Notes under the pieces: model-generated
Told to the model about the DNA's origin: nothing
Databases searched by the model: none
Seen by the model: only the letters and a program-made list of their open reading frames with translations
Assembly: GCA_964016885.1 (NCBI GenBank)
Contig: OZ024757.1
Span: 20,905,739 to 20,969,738 of the forward strand
Length of the DNA stretch: 64,000 bases
Source of the DNA: Eledone cirrhosa
Taxonomy: Eukaryota > Mollusca > Cephalopoda > Octopoda > Eledonidae
Reading direction: 5' to 3'
Position numbers and translations under genes: made by a program
Shown here: piece after piece, positions 1 through 10,977 of the stretch
How positions within the stretch are numbered: position 1 is the first letter of the stretch
Layout: every line of letters starts with the position of its first letter

Positions 1-200
1 ATTATAAGATGTATTGTTCATTATAACCCTGTAAAAATGTTGAAATGTTTGCTAAAACAAGACTGCTTTGATGAAATAAAGTGTTAGGGTGAGGATGGTG
101 AGTGTGTCATGGCAAGGATTTATTATACTTAGGGTGAAAGCAGAAATTCTTTGCTTAAACTTTCATCTCTGCTAATAATAAATATTTCCACTATGTGTTT
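1..200. other. AT-rich flank with an old foldback arm
   Basis: I see no gene here. Bases about 131-172 (GGTGAAAGCAG, then TTTGCTTAAACTTT) match one arm of the foldback at 5319-5447, so this is a solitary arm of that family next to a (TA)n tract at 201-227. Confidence 0.5.
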
Positions 201-225
201 GTATATATATATATATATATATATA

Positions 226-580
226 TCATCATCATTTTACGTCTGCTTTTCCCTGCTTGCAAGGGTTGGACGGGTCCTATTCAACACAGCATCTCTCTAC
301 TTGTCACAGTCCTTCATCATCTCCTCGGTGAGTTTCAGCGATCTGAGGTCTGCTCTCACCACCTCCGCCCATGTTTTTCGTGGTCTTCCTCTACTGCGTC
401 TTCCTTCTACTGGGATTTCTTGGCACTTCTTCACCCATCGGTCATGCGCATCACATGTCCATACCATCTCAGCCTTCTCTCCTGCACACCACAACTTATC
501 CCTCTTATACCCAGTTTCTTTCTCAACTCATCTATGCTTATTGAGTCCTCTCCGGGTTTCAGTGTTTGTATTTCTCATTA
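226..580 (-). pseudogene. 3' end of a LINE ORF (family A), frameshifted
   Basis: On the minus strand this encodes the C-terminal end of a non-LTR retrotransposon polyprotein. It reads RKKLGIRGISC, then ERRLRWYGHVMRM, then (after a one-base frameshift near 440) GRSRGRPRKTW-type sequence and KDCDK. A TAG replaces the Trp codon seen in the copy at 36600. The final codons read RPTLASREKQT and then TAA, followed by a (GAT)n tail into the (TA)n tract. RRLRWYGHVMR and GRPRKTW are hallmarks of the region downstream of the reverse transcriptase in many animal LINEs. The copy is 5' truncated at a (TA)n tract and cannot encode a working protein. Confidence 0.85.
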
Positions 581-605
581 CTACTATATATATATATATA
601 TATTA

Positions 606-766
606 ATATCATCATCATCCTCATCGTTTAATGTCTATCTTCCACGCTAGCATGGGTTAGACAGGAATTGTCCTACTTGAGGCACGACTACTCAGGTGAC
701 CGTGTTTCGATCGTATAGGACTATCTGGCAGGTTTTCTACGGCTGGATGCCCTTCCTAACACCATA
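606..766 (-). mobile_element. SINE-B, 3' half
   Basis: On the minus strand this runs from GGAAGGGCATCCAGCCG to a tail reading CATGCTAGCGTGGAAGATAG and an (ATG)n-like end. It matches the 3' halves of the SINE-B copies at 50144 and 58918. The 5' half is missing, and (TA)n flanks both ends. Confidence 0.7.
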
Positions 767-784
767 TAATATATATATATATAT

Positions 785-1113
785 GGAGGCACATGGCTTA
801 GTGGTTAGAGCATTGGCCTTGCAATCGAAAGGTTGTGAGTTCAATTCTCAGACCGGGTGATGTATTGTTTCCTTGAGCAAGACACTTTATTTCACATTGC
901 TCCAGTTTACTCAGCTGTAGAAATGAGATGATAGGGACTGGGGTCCCTATCATTCCACTGTAAAGTGGTCGTGGAGGTGCCACGGCAAAAAAGCACCCAG
1001 CACTCACTGTAAATGAGGTTGGTGTTAGGAAGGGCATCCAGCTGTAGAAATCAAGCCAGAATCAGTTCCCGTCCAACCCTTGCAAGCAGGGAAAAGCGGA
1101 CGTAAAATGATGA

Positions 1114-1117
<4 letters not shown>
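785..1117 (+). mobile_element. SINE-A, full length
   Basis: This tRNA-derived SINE begins GGAGGCACATGGCTTAG. The head carries an A box (TGGCTTAGTGGTTAG) and a B box (GGTTGTGAGTTCAATTC). The body has a single copy of the AAGTGGTCGTGGAGG module that is amplified in the copy at 13365. The 3' tail reads CCTTGCAAGCAGGGAAAAGC, GGACGTAAAATGATGATGAT, and is shared with the LINE at 226-580. Both ends abut (TA)n. Confidence 0.9.
794..847 (+). promoter_or_regulatory. Internal pol III promoter (A and B boxes) of SINE-A
   Basis: A box TGGCTTAGTGGTTAG at about 794-808 and B box GGTTGTGAGTTCAATTC at 831-847 sit at tRNA-like spacing. This is the internal promoter expected of a tRNA-headed SINE. The same boxes recur in the other SINE-A heads. 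Activity is inferred. Confidence 0.7.
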
Positions 1118-1148
<31 letters not shown>

Positions 1149-1238
1149 TATATATATATCTATAAGTTATTCCGGGTTGAATCGGAGGTAACCACAGTAA
1201 GTAAGGTACTCAATACATAGCAGAGTATAAATGTTTTA
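1118..1238. repeat. (TA)n tract and foldback shoulder
   Basis: (TA)n with interruptions runs to about 1160, then AT-rich sequence containing GTACTCAATACATAGCAGAG. That end motif recurs inverted near 1405-1425 and beside the foldbacks at 13300, 43620 and 63522. Confidence 0.6.
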
Positions 1239-1340
1239 ATATAGAAGAGCTTCTACAGGACTAGAACTGTTTCATTTGTGAGAAATATGATGATTTCTCA
1301 CGAATGAAACAGTTCTAGTCCTGTAGAAGCTCTTCTATAT
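1239..1340. mobile_element. Foldback element with 48-bp arms (family 1)
   Basis: Bases 1239-1286 and 1293-1340 are near-perfect inverted repeats around a 6-base loop (ATGATG). The arms contain GAAACAGTTCTAGTCCTGTA, which is also present in the foldback at 13168. See the hammerhead-core finding. Confidence 0.85.
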
Positions 1341-1467
1341 ATATATGTATATGTGTATATATCTATGTATATACTAGAATATTATAATTAATATATAATA
1401 CTCTCTACGCTGGTATTGAGTACTTCTTTCTGATGTTTGTTATCCCAAGCATATGGATATATAGAAA

Positions 1468-1580
1468 TGTGTGTGTACGTGTGTGTGTATGTATATGTGT
1501 CTGTATGTGCACGTGTGTGTGTGTGTGTGTATGTAGGAATGTGTGTGTATGTGTGAATGTGTGTAGGTATATGTGTATGT
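1468..1580. repeat. (GT)n/(GTAT)n tract
   Basis: An interrupted GT-rich microsatellite. The short open frame across it is low complexity and not a gene. Confidence 0.9.
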
Positions 1581-1639
1581 TATTTAATTCCTGGAATCTG
1601 ACATATTTAGTATTTACTTATTAGAATGTTATGCTTGAC

Positions 1640-3290
1640 ATCAGATGAAATGTGTTGTTGGTATTGTTGTTGTTGTTGGTGTTGTTGTTGGTGTTGTTGT
1701 TGGTGTTGGTGGTGTTGTTGGTGTTGTTGGTGTTGTTGGTGGTGTTGTTGGTGGTGTTGTTGGTGGTGTTGTTGGTGGTGTTGTTGGTGTTGTTGTTGGT
1801 GTTGGTGTTGGTGGTGTTGTTGGTGTTGTTGGTGTTGTTGGTGGTGTTGTTGTTGGTGTTGTTGGTGGTGTTGTTGTTGGTATTGTTGTTGTTGGTATTG
1901 TTGTTGGTATTGTTGTTGTTGTTGGTGTTGTTGTTGGTGTTGTTGTTGGTGTTGGTGTTGGTGGTGTTGTTGGTGTTGTTGGTGTTGTTGGTGGTGTTGT
2001 TGGTGGTGTTGTTGGTGGTGTTGTTGGTGTTGTTGTTGGTGTTGGTGGTGTTGTTGGTGTTGTTGGTGTTGTTGTTGGTGTTGTTGTTGGTGTTGGTGTT
2101 GTTGGTGTTGTTGGTGTTGTTGGTGGTGTTGTTGTTGGTGTTGTTGGTGGTGTTGTTGGTGTTGTTGTTGGTATTGTTGTTGTTGGTATTGTTGTTGGTA
2201 TTGTTGTTGTTGTTGGTGTTGGTGTTGTTGGTGGTGTTGTTGTTGTTGGTGTTGTTGTTGGTGGTGGTGGTGGTGTTGTTGGTGTTGTTGTTGGTATTGT
2301 TGTTGTTGGTATTGTTGTTGTAGTTGTTGGTATTGTTGTTGTTGTTGTTGGTATTGTTGGTATTGTCGTTGTTGGTATTGTTGTTGTAGTTGGTATTGTT
2401 GTTGTAGTTGTTGGTATTGTTGTTGTAGTTGTTGGTATTGTTGTTGTTGTTGTTGGTATTGTTGTTGTAGTTGTTGGTATTGTTGTTGTTGTTGTTGGTA
2501 TTGTTGTTGTTGTTGTTGTTGGTATTGTTGGTATTGTCGTTGTTGGTATTGTTGTTGTAGTTGTTGGTATTGTTGTTGTTGTTGTTGTAGTTGGTATTGT
2601 TGTTGTTGGTATTGTTGTTGTTGGTATTGTTGTTGTAGTTGTTGTTGGTATTGTTGTTGTGGTGGTGGTGGTGGTGATAGTGTCGTTGTTGTTGGTGGTA
2701 GTGTTGTTGTGGTGTTGTGGTGATGGTGTTGTTGGTGTTGGTGTGGTGTTGGTGTGGTGTGGTGTTGGTGTTGCTGTTGTAGTGTTGTGTTGGTGTTGGT
2801 GGTGTTGTGGTGGTGGTGTTGTGGTGTGGTGATAGTGTTGTTGGTGTTGTTGTTGCTGGTGTTGGTGTTGTTGTTGGTGGTGGTGGTGTGGTGTTATGGT
2901 GTTGTGGTAATAGTGTTGTTGGTGTTGTGGTGGTGTTGTGGTGGTGTTGGTGGTGTTGCTGCTGTGGTGTTGGTGGTGGTGGTAGCGGTGGTGTTGGTGT
3001 TGGTGGTGATGGTGATAGTGTTGTTGGTGTTGTTGGTGTTTCTGGTGTTGGTGTTGTTGGTGGTGGTGGTGGTGGTGTGGTGTTGTGGTGGTGGTGTTGC
3101 TGTGGTAATAGTGTTGTTGGTGTTGTTGTTGGTGGTGGTGTTGCTGTTGTGGTGTTTGTTGTTGTGGTGTTTGTTGTGGTGTTGGTGTTGTGGTGTTGGT
3201 CGTGGTGTGGAGGTGTTGCTGTTGTGGTGTTGCTGTTAGTATTCTTGGTGATGCTGTGCTGTTGTTGTTGTTGTTGTTGCTGTTGTAGTC
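1640..3290. repeat. 1.65-kb (GTT)n/(GTG)n G/T-only block
   Basis: The plus strand is almost only G and T, built from GTTGTTGGT-type triplets with sporadic GTA. The right third shifts to GGTGGTGTTGTGG-type units. All three plus frames stay open (poly-Cys/Trp, poly-Val/Gly, poly-Leu) simply because stop codons are rare in such sequence. I do not call a protein. Confidence 0.95.
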
Positions 3291-3675
3291 GTAGCCCCCT
3301 CCTCTCCGCCGTCTCTCGCTACTCCATAAGATCCCTTAAGATTTCTAACATGGTACTGTTGAAGTTCTTATTGTTTTGCTGTTTACTATTGCTGTTGTTA
3401 TTGTTGTAGTCAATCATAGTCTCTCTCTCCCTCACCCCTCTCTCTTTTACTCTTTCCCTCCCTCCTCTCTCTTACTCTCTCCCTCTCCCTCCCCTCTCCT
3501 CCCTCTATTCAACAACACACAACTGAAATAAATGGTTGCTTAGTCATGGAGTTCATCAGGTAATGATGACTGCTAAAGTCAAGGGGAGATAACACCCACA
3601 TCTCCACCCTCCCCAAACTCTAGATAACACCCTCTGCCCACCTCCCCTAAAAAATTGTGTCCCTAAAAAAAACAA
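3291..3675. other. Unique spacer with a CT-rich run
   Basis: Bases 3420-3510 are a polypyrimidine CTCTCCCTC run. The rest shows no gene or recognised repeat. Confidence 0.6.
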
Positions 3676-4301
3676 ATATTATATATATATATATACACAT
3701 ATTTGTTATATATATATATATATATATATTTGTTATATATATGTATATATATTTGTTATATATATATATATATATATATTTGTTATATATATGTATATAT
3801 ATGTTATATATATATATGTATATATATTTGTTATATATATATATGTATTTGTTATATATATATATATATATATTTTATATATATATATATGTTATATATA
3901 TATATATATATTTGTTATATATATATATATATATGTTATATATATATATGTTATATATATATATATATATACCATATATATATATATATTTATGCATATA
4001 TATATGCATATATATACATTCACATATACATATAATGTATATATATATTTGTTATATATATATTTGTAACATATATTTGTTATATATATATATATGCATA
4101 TATATATATATATAGCACATTCACATATACATATAATGTATATATATATATATTTGTTATATATATATTTGTAACATATATTTGTTATATATATATATAT
4201 ATATATGCATATATATATATATATATATATATATACAGCACATTCACATATACATATAATGTATATATATTTGTTATATATATATTTGTAACATATATTT
4301 G

Positions 4302-4351
<50 letters not shown>

Positions 4352-4445
4352 CACATTCACATATACATATAATGTATATATATATATATTTGTTATATAT
4401 ATATTTGTAACAAATATTTGTTATACATGTTTGCTATATATATAA
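3675..4445. repeat. TA-rich block with a higher-order unit of roughly 120 bp
   Basis: TATATATTTGTTATATATA strings dominate. From about 4010 a longer unit recurs four times, marked by CACATTCACATATACATA (near 4017, 4117, 4241 and 4350). It is a structured satellite, not a plain (TA)n. Open frames here are Tyr/Ile artefacts. Confidence 0.9.
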
Positions 4446-4554
4446 CACACACCAATATCCTATCTCAGCAAATTCCTCTGTAAATTAAGGCTGGGAATAC
4501 AAATTCTTCTTCATAAACCTCCACTGTTAATTGATTAACAGATTGAAATGATGT
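4446..4554. other. Short unique spacer
   Basis: Nothing recognisable here. Confidence 0.5.
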
Positions 4555-5145
4555 TCTGTCTAATGGTTTTGTTGCTGTTGTTGCTGGTGGTGGTCTCATT
4601 GGCAGTGTTGTTGTTGTTGTTGGCAGTTTTGTTATTGTTTTTGTTGTTGATCCTGTTGGTGTTATTGGCAGTGTTGTTGCTGTTGTTGTTGGTGGTCTCA
4701 TTGGCAGTGTTGTTGTTGTTGTTGTTGGCAGTTTTGTTATTGTTTTTGTTGTTGATCCTGTTGGTGTCATTGGCAGTGTTGTTGTTTTTGCTGTTGTTGT
4801 TGGTGTCATTGGCAGTGTTGTTGTTTTTGCAGTTGTTGTTGTTGGTATCATTGGCAGTGTTGTTGTTGTTGTTGTTGTTGTTGGTGGTGTTGTTGTTGTT
4901 GTTGGCAGTTTTGTTATTGTTTTTGTTGTTGATCCTGTTGGTGTCATTGGCAGTGTTGTTGTTTTTGCTGTTGTTGTTGGTGTCATTGGCAGTGTTGTTG
5001 TTTTTGCAGTTGTTGTTGGTGTCATTGGCAGTGTTGTTGTTGTTGTTGTTGTAGCTGGTGTTGGTGTCATTGGCAGTGTTGTTGTTGTTGTAGCTGGTGT
5101 TGGTGTCATTGCAATTGATATTGTTTTTGTAGTTGCTATAGTTGT
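4555..5145. repeat. TTG-rich minisatellite with compound unit
   Basis: Units of about 30 bp (GTGTCATTGGCAGTGTTGTT) alternate with a block containing TTGTTGTTGATCCTGTTGGT at about 4640, 4750 and 4925. The open frames (Leu/Val on plus, Thr/Asn on minus) follow from the composition. Confidence 0.9.
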
Positions 5146-5159
5146 ACAGGAAAGCATAA

Positions 5160-5166
5160 TGATATA

Positions 5167-5224
<58 letters not shown>
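5160..5224. repeat. (TA)n tract
   Basis: A near-pure TA dinucleotide tract with one CA interruption. Confidence 0.95.
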
Positions 5225-5227
<3 letters not shown>

Positions 5228-5318
5228 ATAATAATAAATTTGAAGACTAAAATCCAAAGAGGGCTCGATAAGGATAAATATATATCAAATATATAAGAAC
5301 CGTAGGGCAAATATTTAT

Positions 5319-5447
5319 TAAAATAACATTAAAGTTTAAGCAAAGAATCGGTGCTTTCACCCTCAACGGGATCTTCTGAGTTTCAGAAGATCCCGTTAAG
5401 GGTGAAAGCAGCGATTCTTTGCTTAAACTTTAATCTGTTATTTTAAT
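5319..5447. mobile_element. Foldback element, TTTAAGCAAAGAATCG family
   Basis: Two arms of about 61-65 bp meet at TTCTGAGTTTCAGAA (centre near 5381). Solitary arms of the same family lie at 131-172, 39440-39497 and 50690-50750. It is flanked by (TA)n on the right. Confidence 0.85.
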
Positions 5448-5530
5448 ATATATATATATATATATATATTAGAAAGTGAGGTTTTTTTTACAAAATGAAA
5501 AATAACCGAGGTGTCCTACACGAGTAAAAG

Positions 5531-5752
5531 TATAAAGAAAAAGAGATGAAATCAAAAATGCAACTGGAGTCTTATTTAAAAAAAATATATATATATTTAT
5601 TTGGTTCCTTTACCGGTTTCACAGTTCTTCTGCTTTTCAAAAGGTGAGTTGAGATGGAGGGTCTGTGGTTTTTCAGGAACCAAATAAATATATAAATTTA
5701 AAAAAAAAATAAGACTCCAGTTGCATTTTCGATTTCATCTCTTTTTCTTTAT
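5531..5752. mobile_element. Foldback element with 78-bp arms
   Basis: The arm at 5531-5608 is repeated inverted at about 5674-5752, with few mismatches. The 65-base loop contains ACCGGTTTCACAG, which on the minus strand reads GAAACCGGTA, a GAAAC followed by a palindrome and A. (TA)n lies at the right end. Confidence 0.85.
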
Positions 5753-5872
5753 ATATATATATATATATATATATATTCATTTTTATATATATTTGTGTAT
5801 TTATTTTACGCATGTGTATCTGCTTTAGAATAGGTACACCATATCCATGTATGTTGTAAGAAGAGACTAAAA

Positions 5873-5966
5873 GTGTTGGTGTAAGTAAAGGCATCCAGCT
5901 GTAAAAAGATTGCCTCAAAAAGTCCTGACCAACCCATGCCAGCATGGAAAGATCAATGTAATAATA
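5873..5966 (+). mobile_element. Degenerate SINE-B 3' half
   Basis: GTTGGTGTAAGTAAAGGCAT, then CATGCCAGCATGGAAAGAT, align with the SINE-B 3' half with several changes and small gaps. Confidence 0.6.
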
Positions 5967-6100
5967 ACTGTTTCTACTTTTGGCACAAGGCAGCAATTAC
6001 CCAGTTGATTACTGGTACTTTATTTTATCGACCCCATAAGGATGAAAGGCAAAGTTAACATCGGCGATGTTGCTGCTAGTGATGATGATGATGATGATGA
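5966..6100 (-). mobile_element. SINE-C 3' part plus (GAT)n
   Basis: Minus-strand SINE-C from the GTTAACTTTGCC region to the GTAGAAACAG tail. The head is missing. Bases 6075-6100 are (GAT)n. Confidence 0.8.
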
Positions 6101-6362
6101 TTCGAGAATTTTATTTATATTTTAACTATCTTTCAGGGCAAAAGATTTGGTATAAAGAAATGTGTTTTAATCTGATGAACATTTTGGTGTGAGTCATAAA
6201 AGCACTGACCAAGGGTGCAGTTTATCAAAGACTTCTATGACATTCTCCAGGAGTGCTGGAGGGTGGGGTGGTGAATGATATAGTCTGCAGTGATTCGTCT
6301 TCTCCCCAGTGGAGTGGCTTCCTTAAAAACTTTCCGATTAATAGCTTTGTTAATAAATACGT
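6101..6362. other. Unique spacer
   Basis: Mixed sequence without a recognisable gene or repeat. The minus-strand open frame that runs through it continues into the microsatellite. Confidence 0.5.
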
Positions 6363-6409
6363 ATGACACCTCTCTCTCTCTCTCTCATATCCACCAACAC
6401 GCCTATTTA

Positions 6410-6990
6410 CACCACACCACCACCACCACCACCACCACACACGAGCATATGTATATATAAGGTTCTTATTCCACACACACACATTTCCTCCCAACACCAA
6501 CACATACATACACACACCCACACATGCATACATGCTCACATAAATACACACTCACATACAGACACATTTTCTCTCTTCCTTTCATATAAACGCACCTATT
6601 CACACGTATTTCACACCATCACCACCACATACACACATATATACATACAAACATACGTACACACATATATACAGATACATATATATACATACAACCATAT
6701 ATATATATATATACATACATACACACACACATACATACATACACACATACAAACCTACATACATACACACATACATACACACACATATATATACATACAT
6801 ACACACATCCATACAAACATACATACATACATCCATATATATATATATATACATATATATACATGCACACATACATACACATACACACATACATACAAAC
6901 ATACATACATACATACATACACACATATATACATACATACACACATATATATATACATACATACACACATCCATACAAACATACATACAT

Positions 6991-7024
<34 letters not shown>

Positions 7025-7430
7025 GCACACATACATACACATACAAACATACATACAAACATACATACATACATACATACATACACACATATATACATAC
7101 ATACACACATATATATACATACATACACACATCCATACAAACATACATACATCCATATATATATACATGCACACATACATACACACATACATACAAACAT
7201 ACATACATACACACATACATACACACACACACACATATATACATACACAAACATACACACATACAAACATACACACATATTTACATACATACAAATATAC
7301 ATACATACACACACACATACACACATACAACATACACACATACATATACATATATATATATATATACATACAAACACACACACATACAACACACACACAC
7401 ACACACATAGCTCTCATTCCCCCCCCCCCA
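6410..7430. repeat. (ACAT)n/(CA)n/(TA)n complex tract
   Basis: About 1 kb of ACATACATACACACATATAT sequence. A longer block marked by ACATGCACACATACATACAC recurs near 6861, 7021 and 7167, so a higher-order duplication of roughly 150 bp is present. Long open frames on both strands are Tyr/Ile/His/Thr or Cys/Val artefacts. Confidence 0.92.
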
Positions 7431-7519
7431 CACACACATCCCTCCACCCACAAAAAAGGAAAGTCAAGAATATTTATATGGCATGAATTATAGTTCTTCA
7501 TGATTAACCAAAGACTGGC

Positions 7520-7720
7520 TTGTATGATGTTGTTGTTGGTGTGTTTGGTGTTGCTATTGTTGTTGGTGTTGTTGTTGCTATTGTTGTTGGTGTTGTTATT
7601 GTTGTTGGTTTTGTTGTTGTTATTATTGTTGTTGTTGGTGTTGTTGTTGTTATTGTTATTATTGTTGGTGGTGTTGCTATTGCTGTTGTTGTTGTAGTTG
7701 TTGCTGTTGTTGCTTTTGTT
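7520..7720. repeat. (GTT)n tract
   Basis: A second G/T-rich TTG-triplet block in the same orientation as 1640-3290. Confidence 0.92.
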
Positions 7721-8296
7721 TCTTCCCACTAAGTCAACTGTTGTTTCATTTATTTTAAAATTTATTTCATATTCTTCTTCCTCTTCTTTTTTTTTTCTGG
7801 AAGGTGGTGGGTCGGGGGTGGTGGTAGGGATGGGGGTCTAGAGGTGCAGTTTCCACTTTGGAAAAGATCCACCATAAGCTGGTTACTTGTTAACCCAGGA
7901 CCCCCCCCCAACCCTCCCTCACCATTACAGCCACACCTCTCATTCCCTGATCAGCTACCCACCTCCCCAGCTTTCTCTAGAATACTGTCACATCTGATAT
8001 TAGGAGCTGGACCGTCAATCCCCATTCCCCACACCAAATCACTCACCAATGATATTTTTTATTTTATTTTCCTAATGCACTCAGATATTTAACCCTAACT
8101 CCTCTCTCTCTATTTATGGTTCAATTTTAGACCCAGTCTTCTTCTCAAAAAGATGAACAGACCTTCTTCAACACTTAATTTAAAATTTTCAATTCTTTTT
8201 TAATTCCTTTTAATTGTAATGTTCAACATTTGATGAGATAGATTACACCAATACAACAAAACTGGTAATATTTTATATATATTTTATATATATATA
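7721..8296. other. Unique spacer
   Basis: T-rich and C-rich stretches (a run of C at about 7902-7910). The 82-codon plus frame at 7844 has no recognisable motif and I leave it uncalled. Confidence 0.5.
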
Positions 8297-8366
8297 CGGG
8301 GTCGATAAAATAAAGTACCAGTAATGAACTGGGTAATTGCTGGCCTTGTGCCTAAAGTAGAAACAA
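8297..8366 (+). mobile_element. SINE-C 3' fragment
   Basis: CGGGGTCGATAAAATAAAGT to GTAGAAACAAAT, directly after a (TA)n tract. Confidence 0.85.
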
Positions 8367-8436
8367 ATATTTCATATATATTACATACATTATAAAACTC
8401 CTTTTTAAAAAAAATTGGTCTTCTCACTTTTTCAAT

Positions 8437-8617
8437 AATTGTTTCTACGTTTGGCACAAGGCCAGCAATTAACCCAGTGCATTACTGGTACTTTATTTTA
8501 TCGACCCCGTAAGGATGAAAGGCAAAGTTAAACTCGGCGGGATTTAAACTCAGAATGGCAAGGGCCGTAACTCTATGCGTCAAAGCATGGCGTCCGACCC
8601 TCTACCGATACTGCCAA
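8437..8617 (-). mobile_element. SINE-C, near full length
   Basis: Read on the minus strand this runs from GCAGTATCGGTAGAGGGTCG through a box-B-like GAGTTTAAATCCC to AGAAACAATTATTG. The B box carries a C-to-T change against the family (GAGTTCAAATCCC). Confidence 0.9.
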
Positions 8618-8724
8618 CAAAGAAGAAAAACAGAAAAACATTATTTAAATATATTTTCCATGCTTTTTCCAATTCTACTTTTTCTCTATAACCTTTGTTT
8701 TGTATAGAACGTTACTCCCTTTTC

Positions 8725-8890
8725 AAATATATATATATATACATATATATATACACACACAGATATACACACATATATATATATACACACACACACACTC
8801 AGATATACAGAGGTTCACATAGACATACACACATTCGCATAGATATACATAGACATACATATACAGACACATACACAGACATAGTATGCA
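8725..8890. repeat. (TA)n/(CA)n tract with ACATAG units
   Basis: Mixed microsatellite. It gives artefactual short frames on both strands. Confidence 0.85.
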
Positions 8891-8894
8891 TCTA

Positions 8895-9935
8895 AATTCA
8901 GAGAACTCCTCAAGAAAACTGAGGATGTTGAGACAGGGGAGATTGTTCAGAGAAGCAGTTTCTGCTTCAGCTGTTAAATGCTGCGGATGAAAGAGGCTTG
9001 GTATGGCACCAGATGTCATGAGGACCCTTTTGTTCAATCAACAGGTCAAAGATGCCATCTGAACAAAGAAGGAGGCTTACAAAACCTGGCTTGGAAATAA
9101 GTCCTGTTTCTAGCAATTGCGGTACAAGCAGGCACAAAGAATATCAGCAGAGACAGTAAAAGCATCCAAAGTTAAGACAAGGGAGGACTTTGGAGTTAAG
9201 TTGGAATTCAACTTCAGATCAGCAAATAAAGTATTCTGGCAGACCCACCGCCAATTTCGTAATAAGAAGCCCTCCTCCACACTTTCTATCAAGAACGTGA
9301 ATGGGGTTCTCCTCTCTTCAGAGATGTGCATCCTCGCTTGGTGGAGAGAAGAATTCTTTGCTGATCTCCTAAACCCAATCACAACAGCATCTTCTGATGT
9401 ATATGAGGTGCATCTGGGAGTGATAATTAATCTCCGAGACTGAGGTCACAAGAGCAGTTAAAGAGCTCAAATGTAGCGTGGCCGCTGAGGAAGATGAAAT
9501 CCAGCCCGAGACGTTAAAAGCCTTAAATAAAGAAGGTATTCTCTGGCTGACTCGTGTGTGCCAGGTGGCCTGGATCTCTGGAAAGGCACCTAAACAATGG
9601 TAATCAGGAGTGATTTTTCCAAATTTTCAAAAAGGGAGACAAGAAGGATTGCTCCAATTACAGAGGTTCTCCTTGTTAAGTCTCCCTGGGTAAAGTCTAT
9701 GCTAAGTACCTGGCAAAGAGATACAAAGAGATTGTTGTGTCCAAGATAGCTTATGACCAGCTGATGACAGCTGACCAAATATTCACACTGCGGCAGGTCT
9801 TCAAGAAATCATGGAAGTATTAACAAGAGCTATATTCTTGTTTTGTTGACCTTGAAAAGTCATATGAATACATTCCTCGGGACCTGCTGCGGAAGGATGT
9901 GCAGGAGTAAAGGGTCGATGGTCAGCTTCTTGCTC
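8895..9935 (+). pseudogene. Decayed LINE: linker and start of reverse transcriptase
   Basis: An open stretch at 9117-9440 reads FWQTHRQFRN, then LLSSEMCILAWWREEFFADL. This matches the linker upstream of the polymerase in a common animal LINE group (the FWQTIRRLR..WKEYFEDLLNP type, from memory). After a stop and frame change it continues with EEDEIQPETLKAL, CQVAWISGKAPKQW, a FKKGDKKDCSNYRG-like motif, GKVYAKYLAKR, ADQIFTLRQVFKKSW and CFVDLEKSYEYIPRDLL, the last being polymerase motif A with D-L-E-K-S-Y for the usual D-x-x-K-A-Y/F. At least three stops or frameshifts are visible, so it is dead. Polymerase motifs B and C are absent because the copy ends near 9935. Confidence 0.85.
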
Positions 9936-9959
9936 AGGAATAGGCAGGCAAAGATGAGG

Positions 9960-10625
9960 AAGAAGAAGAAGTTTACATAAACAATCAGATATACATATAC
10001 ATATACACCTTCACACAGACGTGTCATCATCATCATCATCATCATCATCATTTTACGTCTGCTTTTCCCTGCTTGCAAGGGTGGGACGGGTCTTATTTGT
10101 GTATACACAAATAATCAGATAAACATGTATATATATACCTTCACACTGACGTGTATAGTCAAATAATCAGATATATATAGATATATATACCTTCAAAAAG
10201 ATGTGTATAGTCAAATAATCATATATATATATATCTTCAAAAAGACGTGTATAGTCAAATAATCAGATATATATGTATATATATACATATATATATACAT
10301 ATATATATCTTCAAAAAGACATGTATAGTCAAATAATCAGATATACATGTATATATACATATATATAACCTTCACACAGAAGTGTATAGTCAAATAATCA
10401 GATATATATGTATATATACATATATACGTTCACACAGACGTGTATACACAAATAATCAGATATATATGTATATATACATATATACCTTCACACAGAGGTG
10501 TATACACAAACAATCAGATATACATGTATATATAGATATATATACCTTCAAACAGACGTGTATAGTCAAATAATCAGATATATACGTATATACCTTCAAA
10601 CACACATATGTATACATACAGATGT
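9960..10625. repeat. About 57-bp tandem array, interrupted by a LINE tail
   Basis: About ten units of the form CTTCACACAGACGTGTATAG, TCAAATAATCAGATATATAT and a variable TA run. Units differ in TA length and in CACAAATAATC versus GTCAAATAATC. The array is split at 10025 by the fragment listed next. Confidence 0.88.
10025..10097 (-). mobile_element. LINE family-A tail inserted in the 57-bp array
   Basis: About 73 bases that on the minus strand read AAGACCCGTCCCACC, CTTGCAAGCAGGGAAAAGC, AGACGTAAAATGATGATG and a longer (GAT)n. This is the last dozen codons, stop and tail of the LINE at 226-580. The array unit resumes with TGTGTATACACAAATAATC, so a 4-base GTGT target duplication is possible. Confidence 0.8.
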
Positions 10626-10797
10626 ACATTCACATAGACATACGTATACGTACATACACAGACAGATATACACAGACATACATATACACACATATTCAGA
10701 AATACTTTCACAAAAACAGACACACAGACATACATATAGTCAGACACACAGACACAGATATACACACAAATATATGAAGGCATACACAAATACTGAC

Positions 10798-10828
<31 letters not shown>

Positions 10829-10870
10829 AAGGCATACAGAGACATGACATATATACATACACACACCTGA
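10600..10870. repeat. (ACAT)n/(CAGACA)n tract
   Basis: Interrupted CACAGACATACATATACAC sequence. Frames across it are artefacts. Confidence 0.85.
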
Positions 10871-10977
10871 TAAAAATCTTGCAGATGAATTTCAGATGCC
10901 TTTCTATGATAAATATACAATGGAATTAGTGTAAAAGAAAATAATATATTTGATATTATAGATAAAATATCCAGCTA

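Noticed and set aside
794..860. tRNA gene
   Set aside because: A and B boxes are present, but the cloverleaf is not intact and the segment continues into a SINE body found many times.
1626..3409. Open frames of 200-395 codons (Cys/Trp, Val/Gly, Leu)
   Set aside because: They exist in all three frames at once and follow from G/T-only triplet repeats. No start context or complexity.
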